Assembly: GCF_020075495.1 (NCBI RefSeq)
Contig: NZ_JABYQT010000001.1
Location: forward strand, 310,001-374,000
DNA length: 64,000 nt
Source: Vreelandella aquamarina
GTDB lineage: Bacteria > Pseudomonadota > Gammaproteobacteria > Pseudomonadales > Halomonadaceae
Direction of reading: 5' to 3'
This document shows, one piece after another, positions 1-8,020 of the stretch. The first letter of the stretch is position 1; each line of letters begins with the position of its first letter. Under the pieces are notes generated by a model. The model ran no database searches. It was not told the DNA's origin and saw nothing but the letters and a program-made list of their open reading frames with translations. Made by a program: the position numbers and the translations under genes.

Positions 1-1
1 G

Positions 2-265
2 GTAGGGGCGGCCACCGCCATCGCCGGCCCCATCATCTTTGTCGGCCTGGTGGTGCCCTTTATCGCCCGCGCCTTTGCCGGGCCTGACATTCGGCGCACA
101 CTATGGTTCTGTTTGCCGATCGGCCCCTTGATCATCCTGGCCGCCGATATCATTTCGCGGGTAGTGGTGGCGCCTTCCGAGCTGCCGCTTGGCGTGCTGA
201 CTGCCTTGTGCGGAGCGCCCGTGCTGATCGCCGCTGTACGTGCCCGCCGGTTACCCATGTTATGA
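2..265 (+). CDS. Iron-siderophore ABC transporter permease, 3' part (FecCD family)
   Basis: Only the last 87 codons are present; the gene enters from the left edge in the frame starting at base 2. The visible part contains GPIIFVGLVVPFIAR, matching the conserved late transmembrane region of FecCD permeases (GPIxFVGLxxPHxxR), then two more hydrophobic helices and the typical SELPLGVLTALCGAP end. Its stop overlaps the start of the next permease gene (ATGA, 262-265), so the two are translationally coupled. It would form half of the inner-membrane channel importing ferric siderophore from the periplasm. The substrate cannot be told from this fragment. Confidence 0.88.
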   Translation, partial: VGAATAIAGPIIFVGLVVPFIARAFAGPDIRRTLWFCLPIGPLIILAADIISRVVVAPSELPLGVLTALCGAPVLIAAVRARRLPML

Positions 266-1407
266 GCCTGTCTATGACCCCTCGCTGGTTGAAACCTGAA
301 TTCAGAAAACAGGGCGCGGCCGCACTGCTTTCCAGCGCGCCCATGGCAAGTACCGCCGATGAAACGCCGGTAACGCCACCCACCGGCTATTGGCGGTGGG
401 GCGGGGGCGGCGCCAGCGTGCTGATAGAGCAGCGCGCCGTGTGGGTCAACGCCGGGCTCGTGCTGGCGTTGCTGATCGCAAGCATCGCTTACCTATGCCT
501 GGGCAGCCTGACCCTTGACCCGCGTGAAGTGATCGGCGCGCTGGCCGGGCAGGGCAGCATGATGACCGCCTTCATGGTTCAGGAGCTACGCCTGCCGCGC
601 CTGGTGGCCGCCTGCCTGACCGGCGGCGCCTTCGCCCTGGCAGGTATCCTGATGCAGACCCTGGCGCGTAACCGCCTGGCCACGCCGGGAATCATCGGTA
701 TCGATAACGGCGCCACCGCCTTTGCGGTGGCTTCGGTGGTGGGCATGAGCGTATCGATCGCGCCGTCTGGCATGGCGCTCACCGGGGCGGTCACCGCCGC
801 CGTACTCACGTTCGGGTTGGCCGCCGGCAGCGGCACCCAGGGGTATCGCTTTATCGTGGCGGGCATTGGCGTGGGGGCCGTGTTCGGCGCCATCACCCAA
901 TTGCTGCTGGCGCGTGTGGCCATTGATACCGCCAATGCCGCCTACCCCTGGACGGTGGGTTCGCTCAACGCCCGGGCCGGTGGCTCGGTGCAACTGCTGG
1001 CCGTTGGCCTTGCGCTTGGATTAATCGCCGCACTGGCGCTGGCCCGCTCGCTGACCATCCTGCGGTTTTCCGAGGCTACGGCCAACGGCCTGGGAGTGAA
1101 CGCCAAGGCCCGGCGGATGCAGGTCCTGCTGCTCTCGGTCGTACTCACGGCACTTGCCGTGGCCGTTGCCGGGCCGGTGGGCATGGTCGGGCTTATCGGC
1201 CCGGAAATCGCACGGGCGTTTTCCACGCCGCGCCACGTGCCGGTGGTGGCCGCCACGCTTTCCGGAGCGCTGGTGATGGTGCTGGCGGATCTTGCCGGGC
1301 GCACGCTGCTGGCGCCCATCGAGCTTCCGGTGGGTATCGTGACCGCCATCATCGGTGGCCCCTGGCTTTTATGGATTTTGATGCGGCCGCAACGGAGCCA
1401 CGCATGA
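262..1407 (+). CDS. Iron-siderophore ABC transporter permease (FecCD family)
   Basis: A 381-residue polytopic inner-membrane protein of the BtuC/FecCD family, the second permease of the heterodimer. Start chosen at the ATG overlapping the previous stop; the frame is open further upstream but that would run through the neighbour. About 55 hydrophilic residues precede the first transmembrane helix, longer than in most FecD proteins, so a later start (such as the internal Met near residue 28) is possible. Family landmarks: LRLPRLVAACLTGGAFALAG near residue 110, then AGPVGMVGLIGPEIAR and ELPVGIVTAIIGGPWLLWIL at the end. It overlaps the ATPase gene by ATGA, so the three genes form one operon. Iron (Fur) control is expected but the promoter lies outside the window. 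Confidence 0.92.
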   Translation: MSLSMTPRWLKPEFRKQGAAALLSSAPMASTADETPVTPPTGYWRWGGGGASVLIEQRAVWVNAGLVLALLIASIAYLCLGSLTLDPREVIGALAGQGSMMTAFMVQELRLPRLVAACLTGGAFALAGILMQTLARNRLATPGIIGIDNGATAFAVASVVGMSVSIAPSGMALTGAVTAAVLTFGLAAGSGTQGYRFIVAGIGVGAVFGAITQLLLARVAIDTANAAYPWTVGSLNARAGGSVQLLAVGLALGLIAALALARSLTILRFSEATANGLGVNAKARRMQVLLLSVVLTALAVAVAGPVGMVGLIGPEIARAFSTPRHVPVVAATLSGALVMVLADLAGRTLLAPIELPVGIVTAIIGGPWLLWILMRPQRSHA

Positions 1408-2213
1408 ACGATTTTCGCACCCCGCCAAGCCTTGCAACTGATGCACTCTGCATGGGCTACGGCCCGCGGCGGATCATCGAGGGGCTCGACGTCAGCCTGC
1501 CGGCTGCCAAGGTAACCGCCATCGTTGGCCCCAACGGCTGCGGTAAATCGACTCTGCTTTCGGGGCTTGCCCGGCTGCACAAGCCCGATGACGGCTGCGT
1601 GCTTTTAAGCGGCGAGGATATTCAGCGCCTGCCTTCACGCAAGCTGGCCACCCAGCTGGCGCTGCTGCCGCAGGAAGCCATGGCCCCGGAAGGGCTCACC
1701 GTGACCGAGCTGATTCGCTTTGGCCGCCAGCCCCACCAAGGGTGGCTGCGCCAGTGGTCGGCGGAAGATCAGCGCGTTGTGCAGCACGCGCTTCTGGCTG
1801 CCGGGCTCGAGGATCTGGCGGACCGGCCCATCGATTCTCTCTCCGGCGGCCAGCGCCAGCGCGCCTGGATCGCCATGACCATCGCCCAGCAGACGCCGCT
1901 GCTGCTGCTCGATGAGCCCACCTCGGCACTGGACCTTGGCCATCAGATCGAAGTGTTCGAACTGGTACGCCACCTGGCCGGACACGGGCGCACCGTGGTC
2001 ATGGTGCTGCACGACCTGGCCAGCGCCTGCCGCTACGCCGATCACCTGATCGCCATGTGCGATGGCAAGATCGTGGATCAGGGCGCGCCGGCGGATGTGG
2101 TAACGCCGCAACTGGTGCGCAAGCTCTACCAGGTAGAGTGCACGCTGCTCACCGACCCGGATACCGGCAGCCCCTTGCTTGCCAACGTGCGCCGCACCCG
2201 CCAGCCTGCCTGA
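1404..2213 (+). CDS. Iron-siderophore ABC transporter ATP-binding protein (FecE/FepC type)
   Basis: A 269-residue cytoplasmic ATPase that powers the two upstream permeases. Walker A GPNGCGKST near residues 42-50, Q-loop LLPQE, ABC signature LSGGQRQRAWIAM near residue 145, Walker B LLLLDEPTSALD and the switch histidine in VLHDL are all intact. Start placed at the ATG overlapping the permease stop (1404-1407); an upstream in-frame Met would sit inside the permease gene. Length and motifs fit the FecE/FepC group. A short inverted repeat (CCTGCC/GGCAGG) spans the stop codon and may help termination. No substrate-binding or TonB-dependent receptor gene is visible on this side. Confidence 0.94.
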   Translation: MNDFRTPPSLATDALCMGYGPRRIIEGLDVSLPAAKVTAIVGPNGCGKSTLLSGLARLHKPDDGCVLLSGEDIQRLPSRKLATQLALLPQEAMAPEGLTVTELIRFGRQPHQGWLRQWSAEDQRVVQHALLAAGLEDLADRPIDSLSGGQRQRAWIAMTIAQQTPLLLLDEPTSALDLGHQIEVFELVRHLAGHGRTVVMVLHDLASACRYADHLIAMCDGKIVDQGAPADVVTPQLVRKLYQVECTLLTDPDTGSPLLANVRRTRQPA

Positions 2214-2255
2214 ACGGCAGGTGGCAACAGCATTATCGGTAACAAGAGGGAAGGG

Positions 2256-2846
2256 CTAGCGGTTGATCAGCAGCGCGTTCAGCGTGACCGGCACATGCTC
2301 ATCGATCTGCTGGTAGCCCAGCATGGAAAGCACGGTGCGCACCGTGCTATTGGCCATCAAGGCCTTGCCATCCATCGCCAGCGGCTCGGCGTGGGTAACC
2401 CGCACCTGGTTGACGCCTTCCCGCGTAAAACGCAGCGGCACCGCCTCCTGCTGGTTCACCGCATCCGCCTGCACCCGGAACGTCAGGGTTTCCACCAGCG
2501 ACTCGCCAATATCCAGCGCATCCAGCCGCTCCGGCGGCATCTGCGCGGTCAGCGTGACCAGCGTGGTATTGGCCAGCAGGCCCGCCCAGGGCGGCAGGTC
2601 ACTGAAGCGCGACAGCAGATCGGTCTGGCTCAGCTTGAGCGGCAGGCGCAGCGTACCGTCCGGCGAGATATCCCCCTGAAGATCGCGCACTTCATGGTGG
2701 TGGGTTTGAGGGCTTGCCCCATCGAGCTGGGTAATGGTGGCCTGCACGCGTGACTGACCGGGGTCGAGCTGCCAATCCGCCTGAACCGGCAGCGTCAACA
2801 AAAGTGGAATAACCGCAAACAAAGCTTTCACAGCGCGTCTCCGCAT
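2256..2846 (-). CDS. YceI-like periplasmic protein
   Basis: 196 residues with an N-terminal signal peptide (basic MRRRAVKA, hydrophobic core, cleavage likely after PVQA). The mature protein begins DWQLDPGQSRVQA, like the WxLDxxHSxV start of YceI lipocalin-like proteins, and keeps a histidine-rich stretch (QTHHHEV) and alternating beta-strand patterning. YceI proteins are periplasmic beta-barrel carriers of isoprenoid-type lipids; whether this distant member binds a quinone is not visible. It is convergent with the siderophore operon and apparently single. Family call is by pattern only. Confidence 0.68.
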   Translation of the reverse strand: MRRRAVKALFAVIPLLLTLPVQADWQLDPGQSRVQATITQLDGASPQTHHHEVRDLQGDISPDGTLRLPLKLSQTDLLSRFSDLPPWAGLLANTTLVTLTAQMPPERLDALDIGESLVETLTFRVQADAVNQQEAVPLRFTREGVNQVRVTHAEPLAMDGKALMANSTVRTVLSMLGYQQIDEHVPVTLNALLINR

Positions 2847-2959
2847 AAAGGACTCTTCTCAAGACCCGCAAACCGCCAAAAAGTGCCGCCCGTGCGCGAA
2901 GATACGCCCCGAAGGGGTAGCCTCGCCCGGACACATTCGCTATTATATGCACGCTTTGC

Positions 2960-3036
<77 letters not shown>

Positions 3037-3085
3037 ATTAAATCAGTAAGTTAGCAATTATCTCTGGTGAGTCCCCTAGTCCAAG

Positions 3086-3104
3086 GGTACAGTTTCGGTA
3101 CAGT
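3086..3104 (+). repeat. Possible integrase/excisionase arm-type sites
   Basis: Two direct copies of GGTACAGT, 11 bp apart (3086-3093 and 3097-3104), lie between attL and the integrase. The same sequence in opposite orientation (AACTGTACC) occurs at 16786-16794, about 60 bp inside attR. Short repeats placed symmetrically near both ends are typical of arm-binding sites of tRNA integrases. This is inference from position only. Confidence 0.35.
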
Positions 3105-3133
3105 GCCGATCTTTCAGACCCTGGAGATTTTTT

Positions 3134-4195
3134 GTGGCCACCATCGTCAAGACCCCTTCTGCAACTTGGAAAGCCGTCATCCGCAAGTCGGGTTGGCCCA
3201 CCACTGCAAAGACCTTCCGCACTAAACGTGACGCCCAAGATTGGGCACGCCGCACTGAAGACGAAATGGTGCGCGGCGTTTACATCCAGCGTAGCGCCTC
3301 AGAACGAATGACGCTTGAAGCAGCGCTAAAGCGTTACTTAGCCGATATTACTCCTACCAAGAAGCCCAGCACCCAAAAGAGCGAACGCCACAAGGCAAAC
3401 ACGCTGATTGAGCACTTGGGCAAATACTCCCTCGCAGCCCTGACGCCGGAGCTAGTCGCTAACTACCGTGATAAGCGTTTAAACACTTTGGGACGCCGAG
3501 GGGAGTTAATCAGTCCCAGTACCGTGCGCCTGGAGCTTGCTCTACTTGGACACCTCTATACCGTGGCTATTCAGGAATGGGGCCTGGGTTTGACTTACAA
3601 CCCCGTTCAGAATATCCGCAAACCCAGCCCTGGGGAGGGACGAGATCGACGCCTGAGTCTCGACGAGGAGAAACGTCTGTTTGCCGTGTTAGGGCAGCAC
3701 AGCAACCCCATGCTGGCCTGGATCGCCAGAATCGCCCTGGAGACGGGAATGCGCTCGTCCGAGATCCTTACCCTTACACGATCCCAGGTCGATGTGAAAC
3801 GCCGTGTGGTGCGCCTCCCAGACACCAAGAACAACGAAGCTCGCCTAGTACCGCTGACCCAGGCGGCTACCGAGGTGTTCAAGCATGCGATGAACAACCC
3901 GGTGCGCCCGCTCGATTGTGATCTGGTGTTCTTTGGCGAGCCTGGAAAGGATGGCAAGCGCGGCCCCTACGCCTACACCAAGCTCTGGAACCAGGCGAAG
4001 AACAAGGTCGGGCTTAATGACTTTCGCTTTCATGATTTACGCCATGAGGCCGTAAGCCGGCTGGTGGAAGCGGGGTTGTCTGACCAAGAGGTCGCTGCGA
4101 TTAGTGGGCATAAGTCTATGCAAATGTTGAGGCGATATACGCACTTAAGAGCCGAGGATTTGGTTGTGAAGCTGGATAGACTGAGGGAGATCTAA
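3134..4195 (+). CDS. Tyrosine integrase of the island
   Basis: 353 residues. Begins with an arm-binding/SAM-like N-terminal region (RTKRDAQDWARRTEDEM), then a core-binding region and a C-terminal catalytic domain. The catalytic tyrosine-recombinase residues are visible: Arg207 (ETGMRSSE), His300 and Arg303 (FHDLRHEA), His326 (SGHKS) and nucleophile Tyr335 (RRYTHL). GTG start at 3134; the first Met codon downstream is too far in and would remove the arm domain. It is adjacent to attL and transcribed away from the tRNA, the standard arrangement for tRNA-targeting integrative elements. It catalyses integration at and, with a directionality factor, excision from tRNA-Ile(CAT). It appears intact. 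Confidence 0.95.
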   Translation: MATIVKTPSATWKAVIRKSGWPTTAKTFRTKRDAQDWARRTEDEMVRGVYIQRSASERMTLEAALKRYLADITPTKKPSTQKSERHKANTLIEHLGKYSLAALTPELVANYRDKRLNTLGRRGELISPSTVRLELALLGHLYTVAIQEWGLGLTYNPVQNIRKPSPGEGRDRRLSLDEEKRLFAVLGQHSNPMLAWIARIALETGMRSSEILTLTRSQVDVKRRVVRLPDTKNNEARLVPLTQAATEVFKHAMNNPVRPLDCDLVFFGEPGKDGKRGPYAYTKLWNQAKNKVGLNDFRFHDLRHEAVSRLVEAGLSDQEVAAISGHKSMQMLRRYTHLRAEDLVVKLDRLREI

Positions 4196-4434
4196 TACAT
4201 TAATAGCTTGAAAAAACTAGGTAGAACGATCAGGCGGCTTCCGGCCCAAAGGGGACAAGAAAGGACATACTGGCTTGTTCGTCATAGCATACAGATCCTA
4301 ATCAGGCTGAGCCGATTAATGATTGGTCAGTGGCAGCTCTCATTAATCTATTGTTAGATTTGATAGATTGAGATTTGAGTCCAAAGATATATGCGTTAAA
4401 AAATGCGATGAATTTAAAAAAATAGAGGATTGTT

Positions 4435-5283
4435 ATGAAGATAGCGCCAGTGATTAGTTTTATCAATATGAAAGGGGGTGTTGGAAAAACAACATTGTGT
4501 GTTGGCATCGGCGAATTTCTTTCTAACTACTTGAACAAGAAAGTGTTAGTTATTGATATTGATCCCCAGTTCAATGCAACGCAGTCCCTTCTTAACAAAT
4601 ATGAAAAAGTAGACGAATATTTAAACTCTTGGCAGCGAGAAAAGAAAACAATACGTAGAATTTTCGAAACTCCGGCATCTATTCTAGAATCTGCTAAGCC
4701 TGTGCCTGAAGTTGATGTAATAACAGAGCTGTCAGATAAGCTTCATATTATACTTGGCGATATAAACATTATATTCGATAATTCGCAAGAGGCTGTACGC
4801 ATACTAAAGCTAAAGAAGTTTATAAACGAAAACAATATACCTAATAAGTATGACTATATTCTTATAGATAGTCCGCCAACAATATCTTTGTTTACAGATG
4901 CGGCCCTTATAGCATCAGATTACTATCTAGTCCCAGTAAAGATAGATCATTATTCAGTATTAGGCGCAACTAGCCTTCTTAGAGTGGTAAACAACCTTAA
5001 GTATAATCATAGCTCAGATATTGCTCACCTTGGCTTTATTTACACAAATACTGATGAGCAGCTTACTGCTAAAACAGGAAGAATAAAAGAGCAATTTGAA
5101 TCCACTGTTCCTTTTAATCAGTTATATTTTTTTGAAAGCAAGCTGACACGGGTTAGAGATCTGACTGTAGGGGTTCAAGGTAACATTCCCTCAAGTTACC
5201 AAAAATCTAGATCTGACATAGAAAAGATTTGCGAAGAATTCATGGCTAAGGTTGAGGAATTAAGTGGGGGAGAAGATGAATAG
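4435..5283 (+). CDS. ParA/MinD-family ATPase of an AT-rich cassette
   Basis: 282 residues. Deviant Walker A KGGVGKTT at residues 13-20, a second motif VLVIDIDPQFNAT near 38, and IDSPPTISL near 145 identify the ParA/Soj/MinD class, which dimerises on ATP and usually positions DNA or protein cargo. A GAGG Shine-Dalgarno precedes the ATG. Codon use is strongly AT-rich (AAA, TAT, ATA), unlike the flanking chromosome. There is no ParB gene next to it; instead it overlaps an unknown small gene by 8 bp, itself coupled to a third gene. It does not look like IncP IncC. It may be partition/stability or the ATPase of an unknown accessory system. Confidence 0.85.
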   Translation: MKIAPVISFINMKGGVGKTTLCVGIGEFLSNYLNKKVLVIDIDPQFNATQSLLNKYEKVDEYLNSWQREKKTIRRIFETPASILESAKPVPEVDVITELSDKLHIILGDINIIFDNSQEAVRILKLKKFINENNIPNKYDYILIDSPPTISLFTDAALIASDYYLVPVKIDHYSVLGATSLLRVVNNLKYNHSSDIAHLGFIYTNTDEQLTAKTGRIKEQFESTVPFNQLYFFESKLTRVRDLTVGVQGNIPSSYQKSRSDIEKICEEFMAKVEELSGGEDE

Positions 5284-5683
5284 CAACGCTTTGAGACTCA
5301 TAAAACTTTTTTATAACGGTGAAGCTATAGCGAAAGAGGCATTCTTAGGTGCAATTATATCTTTAATTTTGTCTAAAGATGTTTTTGCCAACAATACTCA
5401 AGTCTTTGACTATATAAATGAGGTTTTTGGCGTATCTTACCTTCCCTATTTGGTACGCTCACGAACGCTTATGTCAGCTCGGTTGACTAGGCATATTATT
5501 TTATTCGACAAAAAGGATGTCAGAAAACATTCTTTATTGACTTATAACTACATAATACAGCGCCTAAGCCAAGAGGAAAATTCCGAAATGATAAACTTGA
5601 GCATTGTCAAAGGAAAGCGAGGAAGTGCGTTATCTAATATGGATAAATGGATTGATGGCATACTGAAAGATGAAAAGCCATGA
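5276..5683 (+). CDS. Unknown small protein, second gene of the ParA cassette
   Basis: 135 residues, not recognised. Start set at ATG 5276, which follows GGGGGAG and overlaps the end of the ParA-like gene by 8 bp; an in-frame GTG at 5264 is the alternative. The protein is mixed alpha-helical, basic toward its C-terminus (KGKRGSALSNMDKW), with no signal peptide or clear transmembrane helix. Its stop overlaps the next start (ATGA at 5680-5683). Tight coupling on both sides says the three products act together. By size and position it could be an adaptor of the ATPase; no family is claimed. Confidence 0.72.
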   Translation: MNSNALRLIKLFYNGEAIAKEAFLGAIISLILSKDVFANNTQVFDYINEVFGVSYLPYLVRSRTLMSARLTRHIILFDKKDVRKHSLLTYNYIIQRLSQEENSEMINLSIVKGKRGSALSNMDKWIDGILKDEKP

Positions 5684-6336
5684 TAACATCTGACCCCTTC
5701 GGCTTTAGAAAAGACGTTGAGTTATTTAGGAGTAAGATGGCTCAATATCCCTTTTCTGAAAATGACTTGAATTTGCTAGTTAGTATATTCAAGCAAGCAT
5801 GTTTGTACAATGCGCTTGTATCATTTAACGATGGATTATACCACCGAAATTTTCTTAAAAGTATAGTTTATGATGTGATGAATGCAATTATCGCCATTAC
5901 AGATAGGCGAGAAAGATACGTTCAGCTTAACATAAGGTCATCCGTAGAGCATATAGCAAGAATTGCTCTTAATAAGGAATATCAGGGAGGAGAGTTTGAC
6001 GAGACAGTACGCCGTAAAGATTTCAGCTTTTTAAAAGAAAACAAGAATAAAGAGGTTTGGAGTTACTTGCATAATGTATATATCCACGCCTGTTATTTCG
6101 TGCATTCTTCTCCAAAGGCAAAATTGAAAATATTTTCTTCATACAACGAACTTGAGCACGGCGACACTAAATTCAATCACTCAAATACCGTTAAAAATTT
6201 GCACAAGCTTGTTAATCATATCACTGTAATATTCTTGACTTATTACCTTAGTGATATAGAAAACTCTTTTTTCAGGACCAAAGCGGAACTAAAGTTTCTT
6301 TTAAGTCGAAATATGTATCACAAGCACTTTTCTTAG
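5680..6336 (+). CDS. Unknown protein, possible HEPN-like fold, third gene of the ParA cassette
   Basis: 218 residues, largely helical, no signal peptide. It contains RSSVEH near residue 88 (an R-x4-H arrangement) followed by LHNVYIHACYFVHSS near residue 125. That combination of an R..E helix and a later helix with Y..H/VH resembles HEPN-type proteins, whose R-x4-6-H motif is the RNase centre in many toxins and antiphage proteins. In typical HEPN proteins the R-x4-6-H lies late in the domain, so the assignment is tentative. It is translationally coupled to the preceding gene (ATGA) and equally AT-rich, suggesting recent common transfer. Confidence 0.6.
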   Translation: MITSDPFGFRKDVELFRSKMAQYPFSENDLNLLVSIFKQACLYNALVSFNDGLYHRNFLKSIVYDVMNAIIAITDRRERYVQLNIRSSVEHIARIALNKEYQGGEFDETVRRKDFSFLKENKNKEVWSYLHNVYIHACYFVHSSPKAKLKIFSSYNELEHGDTKFNHSNTVKNLHKLVNHITVIFLTYYLSDIENSFFRTKAELKFLLSRNMYHKHFS

Positions 6337-6473
6337 CAAGATTTTTTTGTGCTTAAGTATATAAATTGCTTTTTTATTTTTTACGGTATCAAAACTATCG
6401 GTTGTTTTCTAGCTAGCTCAGATTTACCAAAATGGCCGCTACTAGAGCTTATAGTTATGGACGTTATGTAGCG

Positions 6474-6507
6474 TGTAGTATGTTGTAGTAGTATACAACA
6501 TACTACA
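6474..6507. repeat. 14-bp perfect inverted repeat, 6-nt loop
   Basis: Arms TGTAGTATGTTGTA (6474-6487) and its exact complement (6494-6507) around GTAGTA. No T-run follows on either strand, so it is more likely an operator or partition-type site than a terminator. It lies downstream of the ParA cassette and upstream of the plasmid-like genes. Confidence 0.6.
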
Positions 6508-6550
6508 TCGGTTGAGAGGCGATCATTCCTTCAGCAACAAATAGGGAAGC

Positions 6551-6563
6551 TTTAGCGGCTAAA
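6551..6563. promoter_or_regulatory. KorB operator (OB-type), copy 1
   Basis: TTTAGCGGCTAAA, a perfect match to the IncP-1 KorB operator TTTAGC(G/C)GCTAAA. KorB is the ParB-family global repressor of RK2/RP4. This copy lies about 380 bp upstream of the small DNA-binding gene at 6945. Confidence 0.8.
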
Positions 6564-6693
6564 GTTTCCTCTGCTTTTCTGGTGTGAACTCAATGGTACG
6601 CATACTCAATGCTATCCTCACTCTCATGGCAGTTCTCATGCTAGTCATACTTTCAAGTGCTCATGTTATTGAAATATTGCGGTTGTAAAAAGC

Positions 6694-6708
6694 GCCCCTC
6701 AAGTGTCA
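6694..6708 (-). repeat. RK2-type oriV iteron, copy A
   Basis: Read on the minus strand it is TGACACTTGAGGGGC, the core of RK2/RP4 oriV iterons bound by the TrfA initiator. It borders the AT-rich tract. Confidence 0.75.
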
Positions 6709-6944
6709 ATGAAATTGCAGTGACTAAATCTTGTGCTTAAGAAAACTCGCTCAAGCCGTTTGTTAATGCTTGATAAAAATGGTCTTTTTTGTTTATTAAA
6801 TAAGATACTTTAATAAAGTATAGGTAAACTTTTGGTTTGGTGTTTAGTTATGCTTTTAAAAATAATAATAAAGTATTGAAAGTTTTTAAAAGATAACGTA
6901 AATATTTAAAGCGAAGCCTTTGATTACGTTATCTGGGGATGTTT

Positions 6945-7157
6945 ATGACAACCGAAGAGCAGTTGCTGGAACGCTATGGTCCTTTGCTATCTTTAACCGA
7001 TTTATCGGAATTATTGAAGCGCAGTCCTGATGGGCTACGCATATCGTTGCAAAGCCAGTCAGAGTTTGCCGTGAAATGGAATGCCGCCAAGAGGAAGGTT
7101 GGAAGACGTGTCTATTTTCGTGCAACTGATGTTGCTGGACTGATTGACGAGGCTTGA
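6945..7157 (+). CDS. Small plasmid-type DNA-binding protein (excisionase/HTH-like)
   Basis: 70 residues from ATG 6945 (spaced 6 nt from GGGG); an in-frame ATG at 6939 would add two residues but is too close to the GGGG. The sequence LERYGPLLSLTDLSELLKRSPDGLRI resembles the winged-helix/HTH start of small plasmid regulators and excisionases, and RRVYFRATDVAGLID resembles the wing and C-terminal helix of that family. It ends 12 bp before the next start, so the two genes are probably co-transcribed. Role unproven: replication accessory, copy control or recombination directionality are all possible. Confidence 0.65.
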   Translation: MTTEEQLLERYGPLLSLTDLSELLKRSPDGLRISLQSQSEFAVKWNAAKRKVGRRVYFRATDVAGLIDEA

Positions 7158-7168
7158 GGAGCAGGGCC

Positions 7169-7546
7169 GTGGACGATACTGCAATCATTCGACGCCGAGT
7201 GCGATCTAACTTCACGACGCTCAACAATGAGTTGATTCGAGATCGGCGAATCTCCTGGAAAGCCTTGGGCATTCTGGTGTTTGTGCTCTCTCTGCCGGAT
7301 AACTGGAAGCTCAGGTTATCGCATCTTTCAAAAGAAAAGGAGGTCGGTTCTGGTCGAGATGCTACGAGAGCGGGGCTGAGGGAACTAGGGCAGGCGGGAT
7401 ATCTGTGCATTCAACGGGAGCGTGGTGAATGCGGAAAGTTCGTACGCACCTCATGGTTAGTCACTGACCGGCCAGGTGACTTTGACGTTGATCCACCAGG
7501 TTCGGATTTTCCGAATACGGTCGACCCGTCTTCGGGAAAATCGTAA
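7169..7546 (+). CDS. Helix-turn-helix protein resembling the N-terminal domain of plasmid/phage replication initiators
   Basis: 125-residue product from GTG 7169, preceded by GAGGAG at 7-nt spacing; an upstream TTG at 7154 is weaker. The stretch RISWKALGILVFVLSLPDNWKLRL...KEKEVGSGRDATRAGLRELGQAGYL matches the winged-helix module common in Rep/phage O-like proteins (LSWKAKGLLAYLLSLPDDW type). Full-length relatives usually carry a further domain, so this may be a truncated or minimal form; the tail (DFDVDPPGSDFPNTVDPSSGKS) looks unstructured. It lies between iteron copies, in keeping with a replication or regulatory role. It is not TrfA-like. Confidence 0.65.
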   Translation: MDDTAIIRRRVRSNFTTLNNELIRDRRISWKALGILVFVLSLPDNWKLRLSHLSKEKEVGSGRDATRAGLRELGQAGYLCIQRERGECGKFVRTSWLVTDRPGDFDVDPPGSDFPNTVDPSSGKS

Positions 7547-7729
7547 GAGGAGGATCCGATGCTACTAAATAAAGAAGCTAGTAAGTAATGAGCTTAGTAA
7601 ATACCTATTTCAATAAATATATGATCGGCATTCGCCGTGTTTCTACGCCAAGAAGGAAAAGGCCAGTTACATCAAATGCCCCATGGTGAACTAATGAGAT
7701 TGAGTAGCTGGTTCGCTCGGTAGCTGTGT

Positions 7730-7744
7730 TGACACTTGAGGGGC
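7730..7744 (+). repeat. RK2-type oriV iteron, copy B
   Basis: TGACACTTGAGGGGC preceded by T, identical to an iteron core of RK2/RP4 oriV, TrfA binding site type. Confidence 0.8.
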
Positions 7745-7760
7745 AGCACTTCGGGTTCAT

Positions 7761-7775
7761 TGACATTTGAGGGGC
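7761..7775 (+). repeat. RK2-type oriV iteron, copy C
   Basis: TGACATTTGAGGGGC preceded by T, same orientation as copy B and 31 bp downstream. This T variant also occurs among RK2 oriV iterons. Confidence 0.8.
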
Positions 7776-8020
7776 ATTGCGGAAACCGCGAGGAAAGCTG
7801 TGTATTTCAATGTGGAAAGCGCAAGGATGTCGCTATGAGGAAATCGCTGTTAGATCGGTGCTTTACCGCTTCTAGAGCGCAGCATTATCGCCGTAAGTGT
7901 CGACTTCATCAGGGGGCGAGACCGTTTGTCACGGATGCACAGGAAAAAACAGATCCGTGCAACGAAATGCAAAGAGATAGCGATGCTTTACACATGGCGT
8001 ACCTACAAAAATCAACGCTG

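Larger units (their letters stand above)
6337..6938. other. AT-rich, origin-like non-coding region
   Basis: About 600 bp without a credible gene. It holds a 14-bp inverted repeat (6474-6507), a KorB operator (6551-6563), one RK2-type iteron on the minus strand (6694-6708), and a very AT-rich tract (about 6770-6910) containing an inverted repeat ATACTTTA/TAAAGTAT and repeated AAAGTAT. Iteron next to an AT-rich melting-prone tract is the layout of an iteron origin, but only one iteron is on this side. Confidence 0.55.
7547..8020. other. Non-coding region with iterons upstream of oriT
   Basis: About 470 bp. Contains two RK2-type iterons (7730-7744, 7761-7775). The 101-codon open frame crossing it starts within the iterons, lacks family resemblance and ends in oriT, so it is not called as a gene. 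Otherwise nothing is recognised. Confidence 0.5.

Noticed and set aside
4302-4508. 68-codon minus-strand frame upstream of the ParA-like gene
   Set aside because: Overlaps the ParA start; hydrophobic by AT-bias only.
4435-5283. IncC (IncP-1 ParA) identity for the ParA-like ATPase
   Set aside because: AT-rich composition, no korB downstream and no similarity beyond the general ParA motifs; it belongs to a different module.
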